From: Istiophorus platypterus | Lineage: Eukaryota; Chordata; Actinopteri; Istiophoriformes; Istiophoridae | NCBI GenBank assembly: GCA_016859345.1 | Contig: CM029121.1 | Location: forward strand, 29,394,527-29,458,526 | Length of the DNA: 64,000 bases | Direction: 5' to 3' | Part shown: positions 49,601 through 58,100 of the stretch, piece by piece | Numbering within the stretch: position 1 is the first letter of the stretch | How the letters are laid out: the number at the start of each line of letters is the position of its first letter | The notes under the pieces: model-generated | Database searches by the model: none | Told to the model about the DNA's origin: nothing | Seen by the model: the letters and a program-made list of their open reading frames with translations, nothing else | Made by a program: the position numbers and the translations under genes

Positions 49601-51194
49601 GCATGTACTAGTTTCCTGCACCTTTTTGAGACAGGATGTGCCTTGATTTTGCAATGTTATATAGGTGAAAAAGGCAATTGTTGAAGTTTGTTTAATGCGA
49701 GTTAAAGGACATGTCCTGATCAACAGAAATCAGATTAGCAATGGTGGTGCTGGAGACCAGGGCAATGCAATCTAGAGTAACTATATCATTAGAGAATGTT
49801 GTGTTAGTTTTGTCTGAGTTTAACAGCAGAAATTAACTGGTCATCCAGATCTTGATGTCCTTAGGACATGTTTGAAGTTTACTGGCTAACTATTTTGTTT
49901 CATCACGCTTCATTGACAAGCACAATTTGGTATCATCTGCATAGCATGAAGATTTAAGGGGTGTTTCCTAATAAAATTCCCTAAAGGAAACATATATAAG
50001 GTGAATGGGAGCACAGAACCTTTTGGAACTCCGTGACTAACATTTCAGTATATGGAGGATTTATTGTTAATGTGTACAAATTGAAATAGATCTGATAAAT
50101 GGGACATAGATTGGTTCCTTTAATCCCAAAGAATGCTCCATTCTCTGTAATAAGGTGTAATGGTCAAGTGACAAATGCAGCACTAAGACAAGACTAATAA
50201 AACAAGTATGGAGACAGGCCCTTTGTCTGGTGATCGTCTGTAACCTTCACCAGTGCTGTGTCTGTGTTGTGATGCCTCTAAATCCTGACTGGAAATCATC
50301 AAATAAATTATTATTATGTAAAAAGACACACAACTGGGCAGTGACAGTTTTCCCAATGATCTTAGAGAGAGAGGGACAGTTAGATATGTGTCTGTAGTTG
50401 GCTAAAACACAGGGATCAAGAGTAGCTTTTTAAGAAGAGATTTAATCACAGCTTCTTAAATAACCTGTTACACAGCCTATTACTAAAGACAGATTGCTCA
50501 TAATAAGCAAAGATATGCTAACTAAAGGTAAAACTTCCCAAAGCAACCCAGTTGGGATGGGGTGTAGATTACTTAGTTTCACATATCAGATAATTGTAAT
50601 AGTAGTATGGTTACCACAGCCATTTGTCAACTAATCGGTGTGTTTTTGATGTGAAGTCTTTGTGTTTTGACTTATGTCTCTCCTACAGGAGCTGGTTGAT
50701 GTGATTAAGCTGTTTGAGGTTATAAAGCAGAAAATCTTCAATCAGACGGTTCAGGGTGAAGCTGGAGAACGACTGAAGAACATCATGGAGGAGGCGGAGA
50801 ATATGAGGAGACAGATGGAGGACAAACTCAGCCAGATACAAGGTAGTACTTTTATTTAAATTTCTAGTTTTTAGTCTCTTGATTGTATTTTAGCTTTTCA
50901 TCAGGATAGTTATCGTTGCAACAGAGGCAGTGAGAAGAACAGTGATACTGACAGCATCAGTAGTACTGCAGTTTTATCATCGGTAGTATGTGCAGGAGCA
51001 GAGTATACTATATACAATATTCTGTGTATATAGTGTATATCTTTGTGTTGTCAGGTCTGGAGGAGAAGATCCAGCAACTGATCAGAAGTAAAGAGGAGAA
51101 ATCAGCTGAGGTCTCCATGTTGATGGAAACAGTTGATTCAATTCGACAGGAAATTTCCCAGCGAGCCGAAGGATACGCCAGCTGTACTTCATAA
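19880..51194 (+). CDS. lamb4: lamb4, laminin subunit beta-4-like, complete coding region (34 exons)
   Basis: Secreted laminin beta chain that should assemble with alpha and gamma chains in basement membranes. Exons: 19880-19898, 20136-20302, 22300-22435, 22672-22745, 24968-25156, 25732-25795, 26272-26486, 28011-28131, 28687-28875, 30025-30180, 30398-30501, 31598-31677, 33100-33283, 33378-33509, 34174-34362, 34846-34958, 35232-35343, 35687-35867, 36163-36306, 36477-36708, 39039-39196, 39543-39767, 40297-40514, 40823-40919, 41012-41370, 41631-41784, 42967-43169, 45421-45618, 46263-46407, 47253-47460, 48550-48685, 48768-48935, 50689-50842, 51055-51194. All join in frame: 1787 codons plus stop. 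Domain order is signal, LN, LE1-5, domain IV, LE6-13, coiled coil, beta-knob, coiled coil. Introns 23 and 28 have GC donors; the exon 25/26 join is ambiguous. It is called lamb4, not lamb1, because a closer LAMB1 match lies just downstream; lamb4 is also the expected upstream neighbour. Confidence 0.9.
20405..21225 (-). mobile_element. Degenerate Tc1/mariner-type element in lamb4 intron 2
   Basis: Left end resembles ATACCCCTTCACTTTTTGCA terminal sequence common to a fish Tc1-like family, and a matching inverted end lies near 21203-21215 (GGAGGGTGAACCCTTC). The minus-strand frame at 20900-21184 includes FQHDNNPKHTAKTTLEQL, typical of the catalytic C-terminal part of Tc1 transposases. The 5' part of the transposase is decayed, so the element is defunct. 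Confidence 0.8.
22754..22850. repeat. (GT)n(TA)n compound microsatellite in lamb4 intron 4
   Basis: A GTAT/GT-rich stretch passes into about 22 TA units. It lies a few bases after the exon 4 donor and next to a LINE fragment. Confidence 0.9.
22851..23151 (-). mobile_element. LINE reverse-transcriptase fragment, downstream part
   Basis: The minus-strand frame contains IDYRKAYDS, a motif of non-LTR retrotransposon reverse transcriptase (fingers/palm region), preceded by QKGISSNTRGAKHQLLV. The open frame is about 100 residues and continuous with the other fragment at 23683 once the intervening LTR is removed. Family not assigned. Confidence 0.8.
23152..23682 (+). mobile_element. Solo LTR nested inside a LINE
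   Basis: A 531-bp segment begins TGTAGTGG and ends CTCGCCA (TG...CA ends), carries AATAAA near its right end (about 23634-23639), and splits the LINE reading frame. Flanks TCATCT and TAATCT look like a six-base target duplication with one mismatch. No gag, pol or env coding is present, so this is a recombination relic of an LTR element, class unknown. Confidence 0.7.
23683..24010 (-). mobile_element. LINE reverse-transcriptase fragment, upstream part
   Basis: Minus-strand translation near 23683-23785 includes NYWQITCFCYTWNLLSVIIA, which resembles the RPITCLP...KLLSGII start of the reverse-transcriptase domain in a LINE family. It joins the 22851-23151 fragment across the LTR insertion. Confidence 0.7.
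24015..24735 (-). mobile_element. Degenerate Tc1-like element in lamb4 intron 4
   Basis: The minus-strand frame 24170-24394 carries MDNDLKYTVKATQELL and WQSQSPDLNPNGHVFHL, a decayed Tc1 transposase C-terminus (DNDPKHTAK and SPDLNPIE type). The right edge ends with the AAATACTCATGGACCTAACTG terminal type. Stops and deletions make it inactive. Confidence 0.8.
25166..25345. mobile_element. Teleost interspersed repeat (TTCAATT...TTATATAG type), copy 1
   Basis: Shares AGCAGGTCTAGACCAGACTC and surrounding sequence with 36870-37045 and, in reverse orientation, with about 60690-60800. The ATTTATATAG(C/T)ACCA phrase is a widespread teleost repeat seen at the ends of retroposed elements. Confidence 0.75.
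25340..25505. repeat. (TATC)/(CT)n/(TA)n/(TG)n compound microsatellite in lamb4 intron 5
   Basis: Successive runs of ATCTAT, CT, TA, ATCGATA-rich and TG repeats over about 165 bases. Confidence 0.92.
25985..26170. mobile_element. SINE-like repeat in lamb4 intron 6
   Basis: Contains GTTCTGGGTTTGAACCCGG, a tRNA-like B-box (GGTTCGAACC type), followed by the TGTGCTCTCCCT...GGGTTTCCTCTG and GTGTGAATGTGAGC sequence common in fish interspersed repeats. Exact family not assigned. Confidence 0.65.
26272..33283 (+). CDS. lamb4: lamb4 exons 7-13: laminin EGF-like repeats LE1-LE5 (domain V)
   Basis: Cysteine-rich rod segment. LE repeats begin at CFCNGHASSC (exon 7), CNCHGHSDSC (exon 9), CDCDPDGSI (exon 10), CRCHVLGSV (exon 11) and CNCDIGGAH (exon 12), and end in exon 13 after GRQCSDPAPGYF. 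Exon 8 ends one base into a codon (TGC AGG A) and exon 9 supplies GA TGT, giving C-R-R-C-N-C. Exon 11 lies directly after a TG microsatellite; exons 12-13 are separated by a 1.4-kb intron holding one copy of a duplicated segment. Confidence 0.9.
26985..27745. mobile_element. Nonautonomous Tc1/mariner-type element in lamb4 intron 7
   Basis: Inverted ends: left TGTATTCAGAAAGCATTTAG followed by ACCCCTTC; right GAAGGGGTCTGAATATTTTC followed by TGAATAAA. The interior (AAGCTTTGCACACCTGGATT) is the same family as the element at 20405-21225. No intact transposase frame. Confidence 0.85.
30350..30386. repeat. (TG)n microsatellite at the lamb4 exon 11 acceptor
   Basis: About 16 TG units ending only about 11 bases before the acceptor AG at 30396-30397, occupying the usual polypyrimidine position. 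Confidence 0.93.
31873..32455. repeat. Intronic duplication, copy A (lamb4 intron 12)
   Basis: About 580 bases, directly repeated at 33598-34115 with high identity. The match starts near CTG(T/C)TGAATCAGCT and ends at ATGCCATGCTGCAGT. Copy A has an extra block (about 31970-32030) missing from copy B. No exon lies inside. Confidence 0.93.
33100..35867 (+). CDS. lamb4: lamb4 exons 13-18: domain IV (LF) globular module
   Basis: After LE5 the frame continues as DYFLYEAELAAPLHAG, a serine/proline-rich linker, then the globular domain IV typical of beta chains. Landmarks shared with LAMB1: WTGLGLVRVFEGAGLRF and MDYKLVIRYEPE (exon 15), GRYYVDVTF and LIDSMGLIPS (exons 17-18), and paired cysteines in FCSQSDLESFRHFRC (exon 18). 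Exon 14 contains a basic run (33468-33503) absent from my recollection of LAMB1. All phases agree: 0, 0, 0, 2, 0, 1 at the ends of exons 13-18. Confidence 0.88.
33598..34115. repeat. Intronic duplication, copy B (lamb4 intron 14)
   Basis: Direct copy of 31873-32455. The first half is somewhat diverged; the last 350 bases (from about 33765) are nearly identical. Exons 13 and 14 lie between the two copies, and copy B ends 58 bases before exon 15. Confidence 0.93.
36163..41370 (+). CDS. lamb4: lamb4 exons 19-25: LE6-LE13 (domain III)
   Basis: Eight EGF-like modules are visible, beginning CRCDVIGSLG, CECDPQGSV, CECNGLSEIC, CLCPDIQNS, CPCNNNIDMVD, CSCDRRGTE, CTCDPVNSF and CDCNMEGTE, the number expected for a beta chain. 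Exon 19 must start at 36163 (after ATCAG), not at the AG seven bases later, to keep the frame and the conserved C-x-C. Exon 23 is followed by a GC donor at 40515. Exon 25 finishes LE13 and starts the coiled coil; its end is uncertain (41370 with GTGAGG, or 41366 with GTTTGT). Confidence 0.88.
36870..37045. mobile_element. Teleost interspersed repeat (TTTATTTATATAGCACCA type), copy 2
   Basis: Starts in ATTCAATTTAATTCAGTTCA and contains AGCAGGTCTAGACCAGACTC, shared with 25166-25345. Lies in lamb4 intron 20. Confidence 0.75.
37535..37815. mobile_element. SINE-like fish repeat in lamb4 intron 20
   Basis: Contains AAAGTGCCCTTGGGCAAGAT and later TAATGTAAAGTGCTTTGATT, two phrases typical of a common fish tRNA-derived interspersed repeat. 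No coding. Confidence 0.6.
37920..38720 (+). mobile_element. Degenerate L2/Rex-like LINE fragment in lamb4 intron 20
   Basis: Broken plus-strand frames show decayed reverse-transcriptase motifs: a ...GCCTTTGATACAGTTGATCA (AFDTVDH) block at about 38070-38096 and TTTTATGCTGATGACACTGT (YADDT-like) at about 38328-38347. The 3' part ends with a TTTTGTAAAGCATTTTGGAA ... ATAAATAATTTATTATTA tail of L2 type. Many stops. Confidence 0.75.
40164..40275. repeat. (TA)n(GA)n(GATA)n microsatellite before lamb4 exon 23
   Basis: About 29 TA units, then about 15 GA units, then GATA units, ending about 20 bases before the exon 23 acceptor at 40295-40296. The acceptor therefore has only a short pyrimidine stretch (CTTCCCAG). 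Confidence 0.93.
41012..43169 (+). CDS. lamb4: lamb4 exons 25-27: coiled-coil domain II
   Basis: After the last LE cysteines (CKECHPCTALW) the sequence becomes charged and leucine-heptad rich, as expected for the long arm that winds with alpha and gamma chains. Exon 26 begins at 41631 if exon 25 ends at 41370, or at 41627 if it ends at 41366; both keep the frame (LF-LKDTIEP or L-KLKDTIEP). Exon 27 (42967-43169) is highly charged and ends at AACAAAAAG before a GTGAGT donor. Confidence 0.82.
45421..45618 (+). CDS. lamb4: lamb4 exon 28: laminin beta-knob (domain alpha)
   Basis: Encodes the small cysteine-rich module found only in beta chains: VCGGPGLEDCSGCGGALCG, then GERKCGGPHCDG, matching the glycine/cysteine pattern of LAMB1. 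The remainder re-enters the coiled coil. The exon is 66 codons, phase 0 at both ends. Its end requires a GC donor (AACAAG|GCAGGT), because the nearby GT choices shift the next exon into a stop codon. Confidence 0.9.
46263..51194 (+). CDS. lamb4: lamb4 exons 29-34: C-terminal coiled-coil domain I
   Basis: Six exons of heptad-rich charged sequence, e.g. NLEERAKTAQDLLQKAKELK (exon 30) and EKAQDKANNDLETASQ (exon 31). The chain ends EGYASCTS, stop at 51192-51194. A cysteine two or three residues from the end is typical of beta chains and forms the terminal disulfide with the gamma chain (family knowledge). Intron 32 holds a minus-strand LINE relic of about 1.5 kb. Confidence 0.9.
46641..46691. repeat. 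(CA)n microsatellite in lamb4 intron 29
   Basis: About 25 CA units, followed by a CT-rich stretch. Apparent open frames through it are repeat artefacts. Confidence 0.93.
46735..46965. mobile_element. Teleost interspersed repeat in lamb4 intron 29
   Basis: Contains TCTGTTAAAGGGAGTTCTTC followed by TGTAAAGTGTCTTGAGATAA and ATAAATAGAATTATATTGCA, phrases of a widespread fish retroposed repeat. Confidence 0.75.
49088..50600 (-). mobile_element. L2-like LINE relic (reverse transcriptase C-terminal part) in lamb4 intron 32
   Basis: Minus-strand frame 49459-49088 shows LHWLPIKSRIESKILLLTLK, then RVSTSRMGGRAFSSQAPLLW and SRLKTLLFD, the conserved C-terminal part of L2/CR1-type LINE polyproteins in fish. 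The rest up to about 50600 is decayed reverse transcriptase (the minus strand passes through an A-F-like region and a YADD-like region near 49930-49945). Inactive. Confidence 0.85.
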
Positions 51195-52945
51195 ATACTG
51201 ATAGCTGTACTTGAGTACTGCATACTGAAAAACTGCAGCTGGCTTTAATACTATAGAGTACTGCACGCATACTGAAACACTGCCCCTTATAAATACTGCA
51301 AAGTAATGCATAGTTGAGTACTGCATCCCAATTAAGTACTACTGAGTACTACATTCTGAAATACTGCTTCTCAATAATAGTAGTGTACAACATATCTCAG
51401 AAATATTTTTATGCTATTGATTTAAATGACAATCTTGCTTTATTTTCTTTTTTTCTCATAAACACAAATCTGTAGATTTATTTTTCATATATCTCAACTC
51501 TTTTCTTTGTGTTGTATTTTCCCAAATTTTGCAAACAATTAATATGTACAAAAAAATATTATCTGTAGAAATTATTTCACATCACAATGTGGCAAGTATT
51601 GAATTTCTCTGTAGCTTTTTAATTTTCACAGAATGATGCTTGACTACAGAATTATGACAATATTATAAAATATTAATAATGACATTTGTTAAAACAGACT
51701 TTGTTGTTTAAATTGTTCTTCTAAAGTGGATTTTTCTACTTAAATAATCTGACTTTCATAACATGAGTGTTTAAATTATATACTGTTAACAATCAAGTCA
51801 GTATTTCACATCAACTTATTAACATCAGCTTATTGTAATTTTCTCACAGAAATCACTTATTAATGTCTCAGTTCAGAATTTAAAAATTGAAAGTTTGAAA
51901 AACTTTAAAACTAGCATGTGAAATACATGCTGTTAAATTTACATATTATCTTCAGTTGAGTGAACTCAGTCTGATTATCCAGTTTTGGAAATATAAACCT
52001 GTAGCAACAGCAGTCTGTGTCAGCTGTGGAAACAGAAATGTTTTGTTGTTGTTGTTTTTTTTTAAATATTATGTTCTTAATGAATCGCTTTAGGAAGAAA
52101 CCAGATATATGATGTTATGTGATCAATATGATAAAAATGATTACTATCAGTTTTTCAATGATTGTGTTTGAGGTTCTGTGTCAGCAGCTGGTGTTCTGTT
52201 TCTGTCTGGCAGAGGACACTCTCAATTCAAATGCTGTAGAAAGTTTTAGAAGAACTTTCTCAGACAGAGGAGGAGGAACGCTGAAACTTTGACTAAGCAA
52301 AATAATTTCTGCTGACAATTAAACAAAGAAAAAACAAACAAATTTCATTCTTCCTCAGCTGATCAAAGTTGAGTCATAAGAACAAACCAGTCAAAGCTCT
52401 GATCACTTATTAGTTTGGGTAACATTGTTCTGCACAACACAGACAACAAAAAAATCAGTTTCTCATCTAATTCAAACCCTTCAACAGTCAAAATCTACTT
52501 TAATAATTTTTCTAATTTAACGAAAGTTTATAAATGATATATATATTACATTGGCTCAACTATGACTGTTTGGCAGGTTACAAATCAGAAAAGACACAAA
52601 CCTGCAGTTCTGCACAGATGTTATTGTATAAATTGTGTTAAAACTAATAAGTAAAAATACTGATCAGGACAATTCAGCTGGACCTTTACATTAGTAGCAT
52701 CACCTCTGTAATGCAGTTTCATTGTTTAATAAAAGGTTTAAACAGGAATAGTTTTGACTTTTTTATGTTGTCCAGGTGTTTGACTATGGACAGAGCGCTT
52801 TGCTTAAACCCTCTGGAGAATGTCAGTGTGGAAACTGATCATTTATAAACTGTTTTATAATTGGACAGCTCAGAAAAAATGTAATAACTTGACAGTAACT
52901 GATTACGCATTTTTAAAAACGAATAAAGTTTAATCGAAAACAGTC
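51195..52945 (+). other. lamb4 3' UTR and candidate polyadenylation region
   Basis: AT-rich noncoding sequence after the stop. Candidate AATAAA signals are at 52728-52733 and 52922-52927; which is used is unknown. The first 170 bases repeat GAGTACTGCATACTGAAA-like phrases several times (imperfect, about 35-60 bp apart). No exon is visible. Confidence 0.5.
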
Positions 52946-53150
52946 CCATCACGGTTGATATCTGATCATATTAAAAACAGTATAGGTTTGTCAGAGCATC
53001 ATGACTTTAAGTAAAAAAAAAAAATTTAAAAATGAAAATCATTGAAAGTTACAATTTTAGTTTAACTAACAGTTTGTGGTTTTTCAGTATATAAAGTTTA
53101 TATTTCTTATGATTGTTTAGACAGAAGGAGATGAACTCTAGTATTATTAC

Positions 53151-53151
<1 letters not shown>

Positions 53152-53202
<51 letters not shown>

Positions 53203-53226
53203 CGTTTGTGTGTGTGTGTGTGTGTT
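53152..53226. repeat. (TG)n microsatellite downstream of lamb4
   Basis: About 35 TG units with CG and TT interruptions. Confidence 0.93.
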
Positions 53227-53884
53227 TGTATTAATGTTGTTTCCATTCACTCGTTAATGTTTGTCCTCAGACAGATGATCTGGTTTCTCATTGGCTGAGA
53301 AGTTGTCTCTGCAGGCTTCCACACGTTCACAGTCATTACCCACAATACCTCGGGGCACACACACACACACTGAATGAGTCTTTAGATGTTCAGGTGGGGG
53401 GTCGGAATCCCAAATACCCAACCCCCTTCCCAACACACACACCTCCTCCTCCCTCCACAGCTAAAACTCACCTGCAACAACAAAGGAGGAGGTATGTGTG
53501 TGTGTGTGTCTGTTAGGGGGTGGGGGGCAGCCAGGAATGTCTTTTGTCTGTAGAAGTCTCGAGGGGGAGGATGGGGAGGGCACATATAGTCTCCTTTGAT
53601 ATCCACCAGATTCAGAACAACAAAAAGAAAATCACCAAATAGAAAATCATTTTCTAAAAATAGAAAAACCATAAAACCACTGCAGTTAAAACAACTCTGA
53701 GTAAAAACTGATAATCAACTACAAAATGATCAACTGTCAACTAACATTAAGCTGTGAATGAATGGCTAACTGTAAACTATGTCTAAGTTCTGAGAAATAA
53801 CATCCTATCATGATTTTGCTGTTTACTGACTGAGTGTATCTGACTCTGTATCTTACACATTAACATGTCCTTGTTTCAGTAAAA

Positions 53885-54452
53885 AATGACATGTGGCTGA
53901 AAGTACGTGGACATATAAAGTGCAGCCTCATTATCTGAGCCCCTTTCATGGTTAATGAAAGCTCTGAACTGGGTTTGAAATTAATAAAGAAAATTAACTG
54001 ATGTAAAACTAATATATACATAAAATTATGGCCAAAGGTTTGTGGACAGCTGACCATACTGTAATTTCAGATTGTGACATCATGTTGATTAACCTGCTAC
54101 CCTAATAGCCACCAGTCTATGGGTTTCATTCTTCCTTCCAGATGCTGAGCCAGCTGCATTCAGTCACAGAAATTCAGTGAGGTCCCAAAATTTATGCTAC
54201 TGACCAGGTCTGGAACTCAGTCTTCGATGGGATCAAAGTCAGACCAATTACCTTCTTCCCCAAAAAACTAGGGAAACAGAGAACAGGAAAGAAACAAACA
54301 CAACTCTCAAAACAAGATGGAAGAACATTAAAATGTATTTTTGTGCTTTTATCATGACAATTTTTCTTAATTTAAATCACAATACTTAAACCAGGAATCA
54401 CAGAACACTGAATCATGTGAAAAGGTGTCCACATACTTCTGGTCGTATAGTT
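53885..54452. mobile_element. DNA-transposon-like/MITE remnant between lamb4 and lamb1
   Basis: Inverted terminal phrases: GGCTGAAAGTACGTGGACAT at 53895-53914 and GGTGTCCACATACTTCTGGT at 54424-54443, with another inward end (GGCCAAAGGTTTGTGGACAG) near 54029. These resemble the TATGGCCAAAAGTATGTGGA terminal type of a common fish MITE. No coding. Confidence 0.65.
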
Positions 54453-54699
54453 CTGATTGAATGAGTATGTGGGCTGGGGACAAAGTCACTCAAAGAGAAG
54501 ACATGGATCATGTCATTTTTCTTTCAAAATAAAAGCATCAGATTTTTTTTTTTTACCAGCTCCCTGCGAGTATTTGTATATGTGTTTATCCGTGACCATA
54601 ACAAAATGTGGTCCTCGGGACACAATCCCAGAGGCTTTCGGGTATATGTCCGTCTGCCTGTCTGTGGATAGATGTTGTCACCAGCTTAGCCTCACAATT

Positions 54700-55154
54700 C
54701 TGAAGATACAGTCAGAAACTTTACAGGTATAGTCTAGATGATAATTAAGGCCTCAAGTTCATAGATGGTTGTGGTCCGAGTACTAATGTAATAATGTAGT
54801 AATGATTGTTGAGTCAGAACGGGCGGCCTCTGTGATGACATCACATGATGGTTTCTAGTTAAAGGTGGTTGATAGAAAACTAGCCTTATTTTGAAAGGAA
54901 ATCCGGACGTTTCCCCGTTAATGTAGTTGCCGGTGAATCTGAGAAGGCGGAGATTTAAGACGTCTGAGGAGGTACGCGGGGTCTGGAGGGTCGAGGGAGT
55001 CTCAGCAGGTCTGGATTTTCAAAGGACTGAGAGGGTGTCTTAGTTTTCAGGTGTCTGGTGTCTGGAGGTTTTTAGAGTCTGGAGGTCTCGGGCGGTTTGA
55101 GGTTTGGTATCCAGGTTTATTCTGGCGGTTTTTGGAGGATCGGAGATCTGCAGC
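54700..55154 (+). promoter_or_regulatory. Probable lamb1 promoter and 5' UTR
   Basis: The sequence becomes GC- and CpG-richer towards the ATG. A GGGCGG box (Sp1-type) is at 54821-54826, followed at 54831-54845 by TGTGATGACATCACA, an almost perfect palindrome with an ATF/CREB-like core. From about 54955 the region reads like a GGTCTGGAGG-reiterated 5' UTR. No TATA box is obvious. The transcription start is inferred, not seen. Confidence 0.5.
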
Positions 55155-58100
55155 ATGTCTGAGCTTCAGCTCGCGTTGCTACTCGGTGAGTTTCTGCTGT
55201 TGATAAACGTTATTTTATTTATTTATTGAAGCCTTTTCAACCACTTTAAGACTTTTATTTCTTCTGCTTGTTGTTTTAACTTAAACAAAGAAAACATCCG
55301 AATCTTTTGAAGCTGATCTCTGATCAGCTCTGCTTTGAGTTGGAGACGATTAAAAAACTCGACTGATCTGATCAGATTTCTCTTCACTTTTCTGTTTTTA
55401 AACTTTATTTACATTTAAGTAACAACACGGTCGAAAATCTATAGTTTTCTGTAAGTTTTAAGAAGACATTCACAAGTTGTAGATTTTAGATTTTATGGAA
55501 AAAAACGAGCTGTAACAAACTGATTTTGTGTTAAACTCGTGACTTTAATTTCTGAACTCTTCCTCCAGCTCGCAGTACAAAGTTTGATCAATGAACGGAG
55601 TTAAAACCTTTGGATTAGATCTGAGTGTATCATTGGACCTCCAGTAAAGTGATCAGTAACCATTTTTATAATCATTTAAAAATCCAGTCATTTATTAATC
55701 AAACTCTAATCCTGTTCAGTTTCTCCAGAGTCAGTTTTTCAGTTTTCCACAGTTCGTTCAGTAGAGTAATAATCAAAGAAAACAGATATTAGTTCCCAAA
55801 AAATATCAAAAGGAAAAACGACATTAAACATAAGGGATCAAAGACCGGTTTGGTTTCAGATTATACAAACCGTGTATTGGTTTAATGAGTTTAATCTCAT
55901 CAAGAAAAAAGTTCATCAAAGAAAAACAGTGAATCTGATATGAGATCAGTTGAGTGTATACATGAATTAGACAGTGATAAAAATCACTGTATTAAATCTG
56001 ATCACTGATCAGTTTTATGTCTATTAATTCAGATTTAATGATCGTGTCGGTAATATTCACTCAGACGGTTTCTGTCTGCTGTGGTAATAAACACGAACAC
56101 TGTGTAACCTAAAGTGAGTGTATCTACAGATTATTTCCTTTATGATCTGATCAATCTTTGTTTTTATAAAAAGTCAGAAAATAAAGAAAAAGGTATCAAA
56201 AAACAACTTCAATTTCCGAAACACCAGTGAAGCTTCTTCAAATCTTATTTTTTTTCTTGATCAACAGTCCAAAGATATTCTGTTTATTTTGATATTAAAA
56301 ATCATTTTTAATCCAGTATTTAATCAGATGATTTTAGTTATAGTTATAGTAATATAGTATAGTTATAGTAGTTATAGTAATATTAAATCACGTGATATTA
56401 AACTTTATGATGATTTTAATCAATTAAATTTAATAAAATGAAATTAATTTGATATCTAATCTGATACTTAATATGATGTATAATCTGAAGACATTGAGGC
56501 AGATATGTCATTTAATATGTACATATGAAATATTTAATCTGATATCTAATCAGATGATAAATGTTATATCATGGTTTTTGAGTTCTTTGTCAGTGTGAAG
56601 AATCCCGGCAGCTATCATATTTGTAACATCTGACTCATTTGTGTATAATGTTCTGATGTTAAACTAAGTTTGAAGCTGGGATGTAATATAAAATATCAGA
56701 AATCCAATATTAAACTTGATAATATCAAATCTGAAGTACATCAGAGAAAATCGGAAAAGAGGCTGATGCACGTTGAACATATAATCATGAAAACATCCCT
56801 AATGAATTAATAAAAGTTATAACCTGAGAAATTTTCCATTTATACAGCTCATGTTTTCAGATTCGTCCAAGGAGGAGAGCACAAATGTCTCTCATTTAAA
56901 CTTTATATCAACTGAACACTCTTCTTCGTTGGTGTAATTATTTACACTGACCTGTCAATCAACTCGTGGGCAGAGTGTGGATGCTGGACTTAACTATTAA
57001 CAAAACATTCTGATGTCTGATCCTAGACCAAATCTGAGAGGTTTTATCAAACTGTTCAGTTCTGGTTCAGTCTGTTAGACTTTGACAATAAGAACTTCTG
57101 CTCCTAGTCCTGCAGGTGTGTACCTGTGCTCAAGAGAGTGGGGCCTTGGTGGGCAGGGACCTGGGTGATGTTAGTCTTCCAGAGCTCAGTGATGTCTGCA
57201 CTGAGGGCAGCTGTTACCCTGCAACAGGAGACCTGCTGATTGGCCGAGCTCACCAGCTGTCATCCACCTCCACCTGTGGTCTGAACCGACCTGAACCATT
57301 CTGCATTGTCAGCCACCTGCAGGTAAAATTAACACCTGAACAATGTCATCTTCAGGTACATTTTACACATGAACAGATGAAATACAAATAAAATACGTTA
57401 TAATATACAGGTAAGTACATACCTATACAAGATTAAATCAATTAAATGAACACAGAATGAACAGGTTGAGTGGATACCTGAGTTAAGACTCACTACAGCA
57501 TTTAAAACTGAGATTTTTTTTCTGTGAAATCAGTTAATTTCTCTTTGGTGAAATAAATCCATGTAAATTTTCCATGATTAGTGAACTTTGACGGCTGAAT
57601 TTTTAAATAAAAACGTCAGATTAAATTTTAATCAGTGAGAAATGACAGTGGGGTTTTCTGAGGAAACAGCTATCAGATTCTAACTCCAAACACTCATTGT
57701 CTGTGTGTTAGTGTTAGTCTGTGTGTGTGCTTATTTGTGAGTGTACTTCTTTTACTCATGTTGTTGTTGTTGTTCTTGGGGACATAAATCTGATTGCACA
57801 GTCTGATTATGGGAACTTGACTTCCTTTTGGGGACAACAAACAAATACCCCTATTGCAAATCATTAAATGTGGAGTGAAGAAATAGTTTAAGGTTAAGGT
57901 GAGGTTACCTTTAGGTTAAGATCTAGGGTCAGGCAAATAGTGGTTATGGTTAAGGAAATTAATGTAAGTCTATGTAGTGTCCTTTAAAATGATGGAAACA
58001 CAACTGTATGTGTTGCACAGTGTGTGTGTTTTATTGTGTGTGTTAGAGTCTGCAGTGTTTCCTGTGTAAACTAACCTCCCTATAAGGAAACACTGAGCAG

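Larger units (their letters stand above)
52946..54700. other. Intergenic DNA between lamb4 and lamb1
   Basis: Besides the TG microsatellite and MITE listed separately, it holds a C-rich patch at 53390-53460 (CACACACACCTCCTCCTCCC type) and G-rich stretches at 53510-53580. No exon or conserved protein was recognised. Confidence 0.6.

Noticed and set aside
19880..51194. Upstream laminin gene as lamb2 or a second lamb1
   Set aside because: Domain IV and LN differ from LAMB1 far more than the downstream gene does, and lamb4 is the known upstream tandem neighbour of lamb1; lamb2 is normally elsewhere. Phylogeny was not run.
53113..53672. Frames through the TG-rich region between lamb4 and lamb1
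   Set aside because: Composed of VCVC or HTHT repeats from a microsatellite and C-rich flank; no family match.
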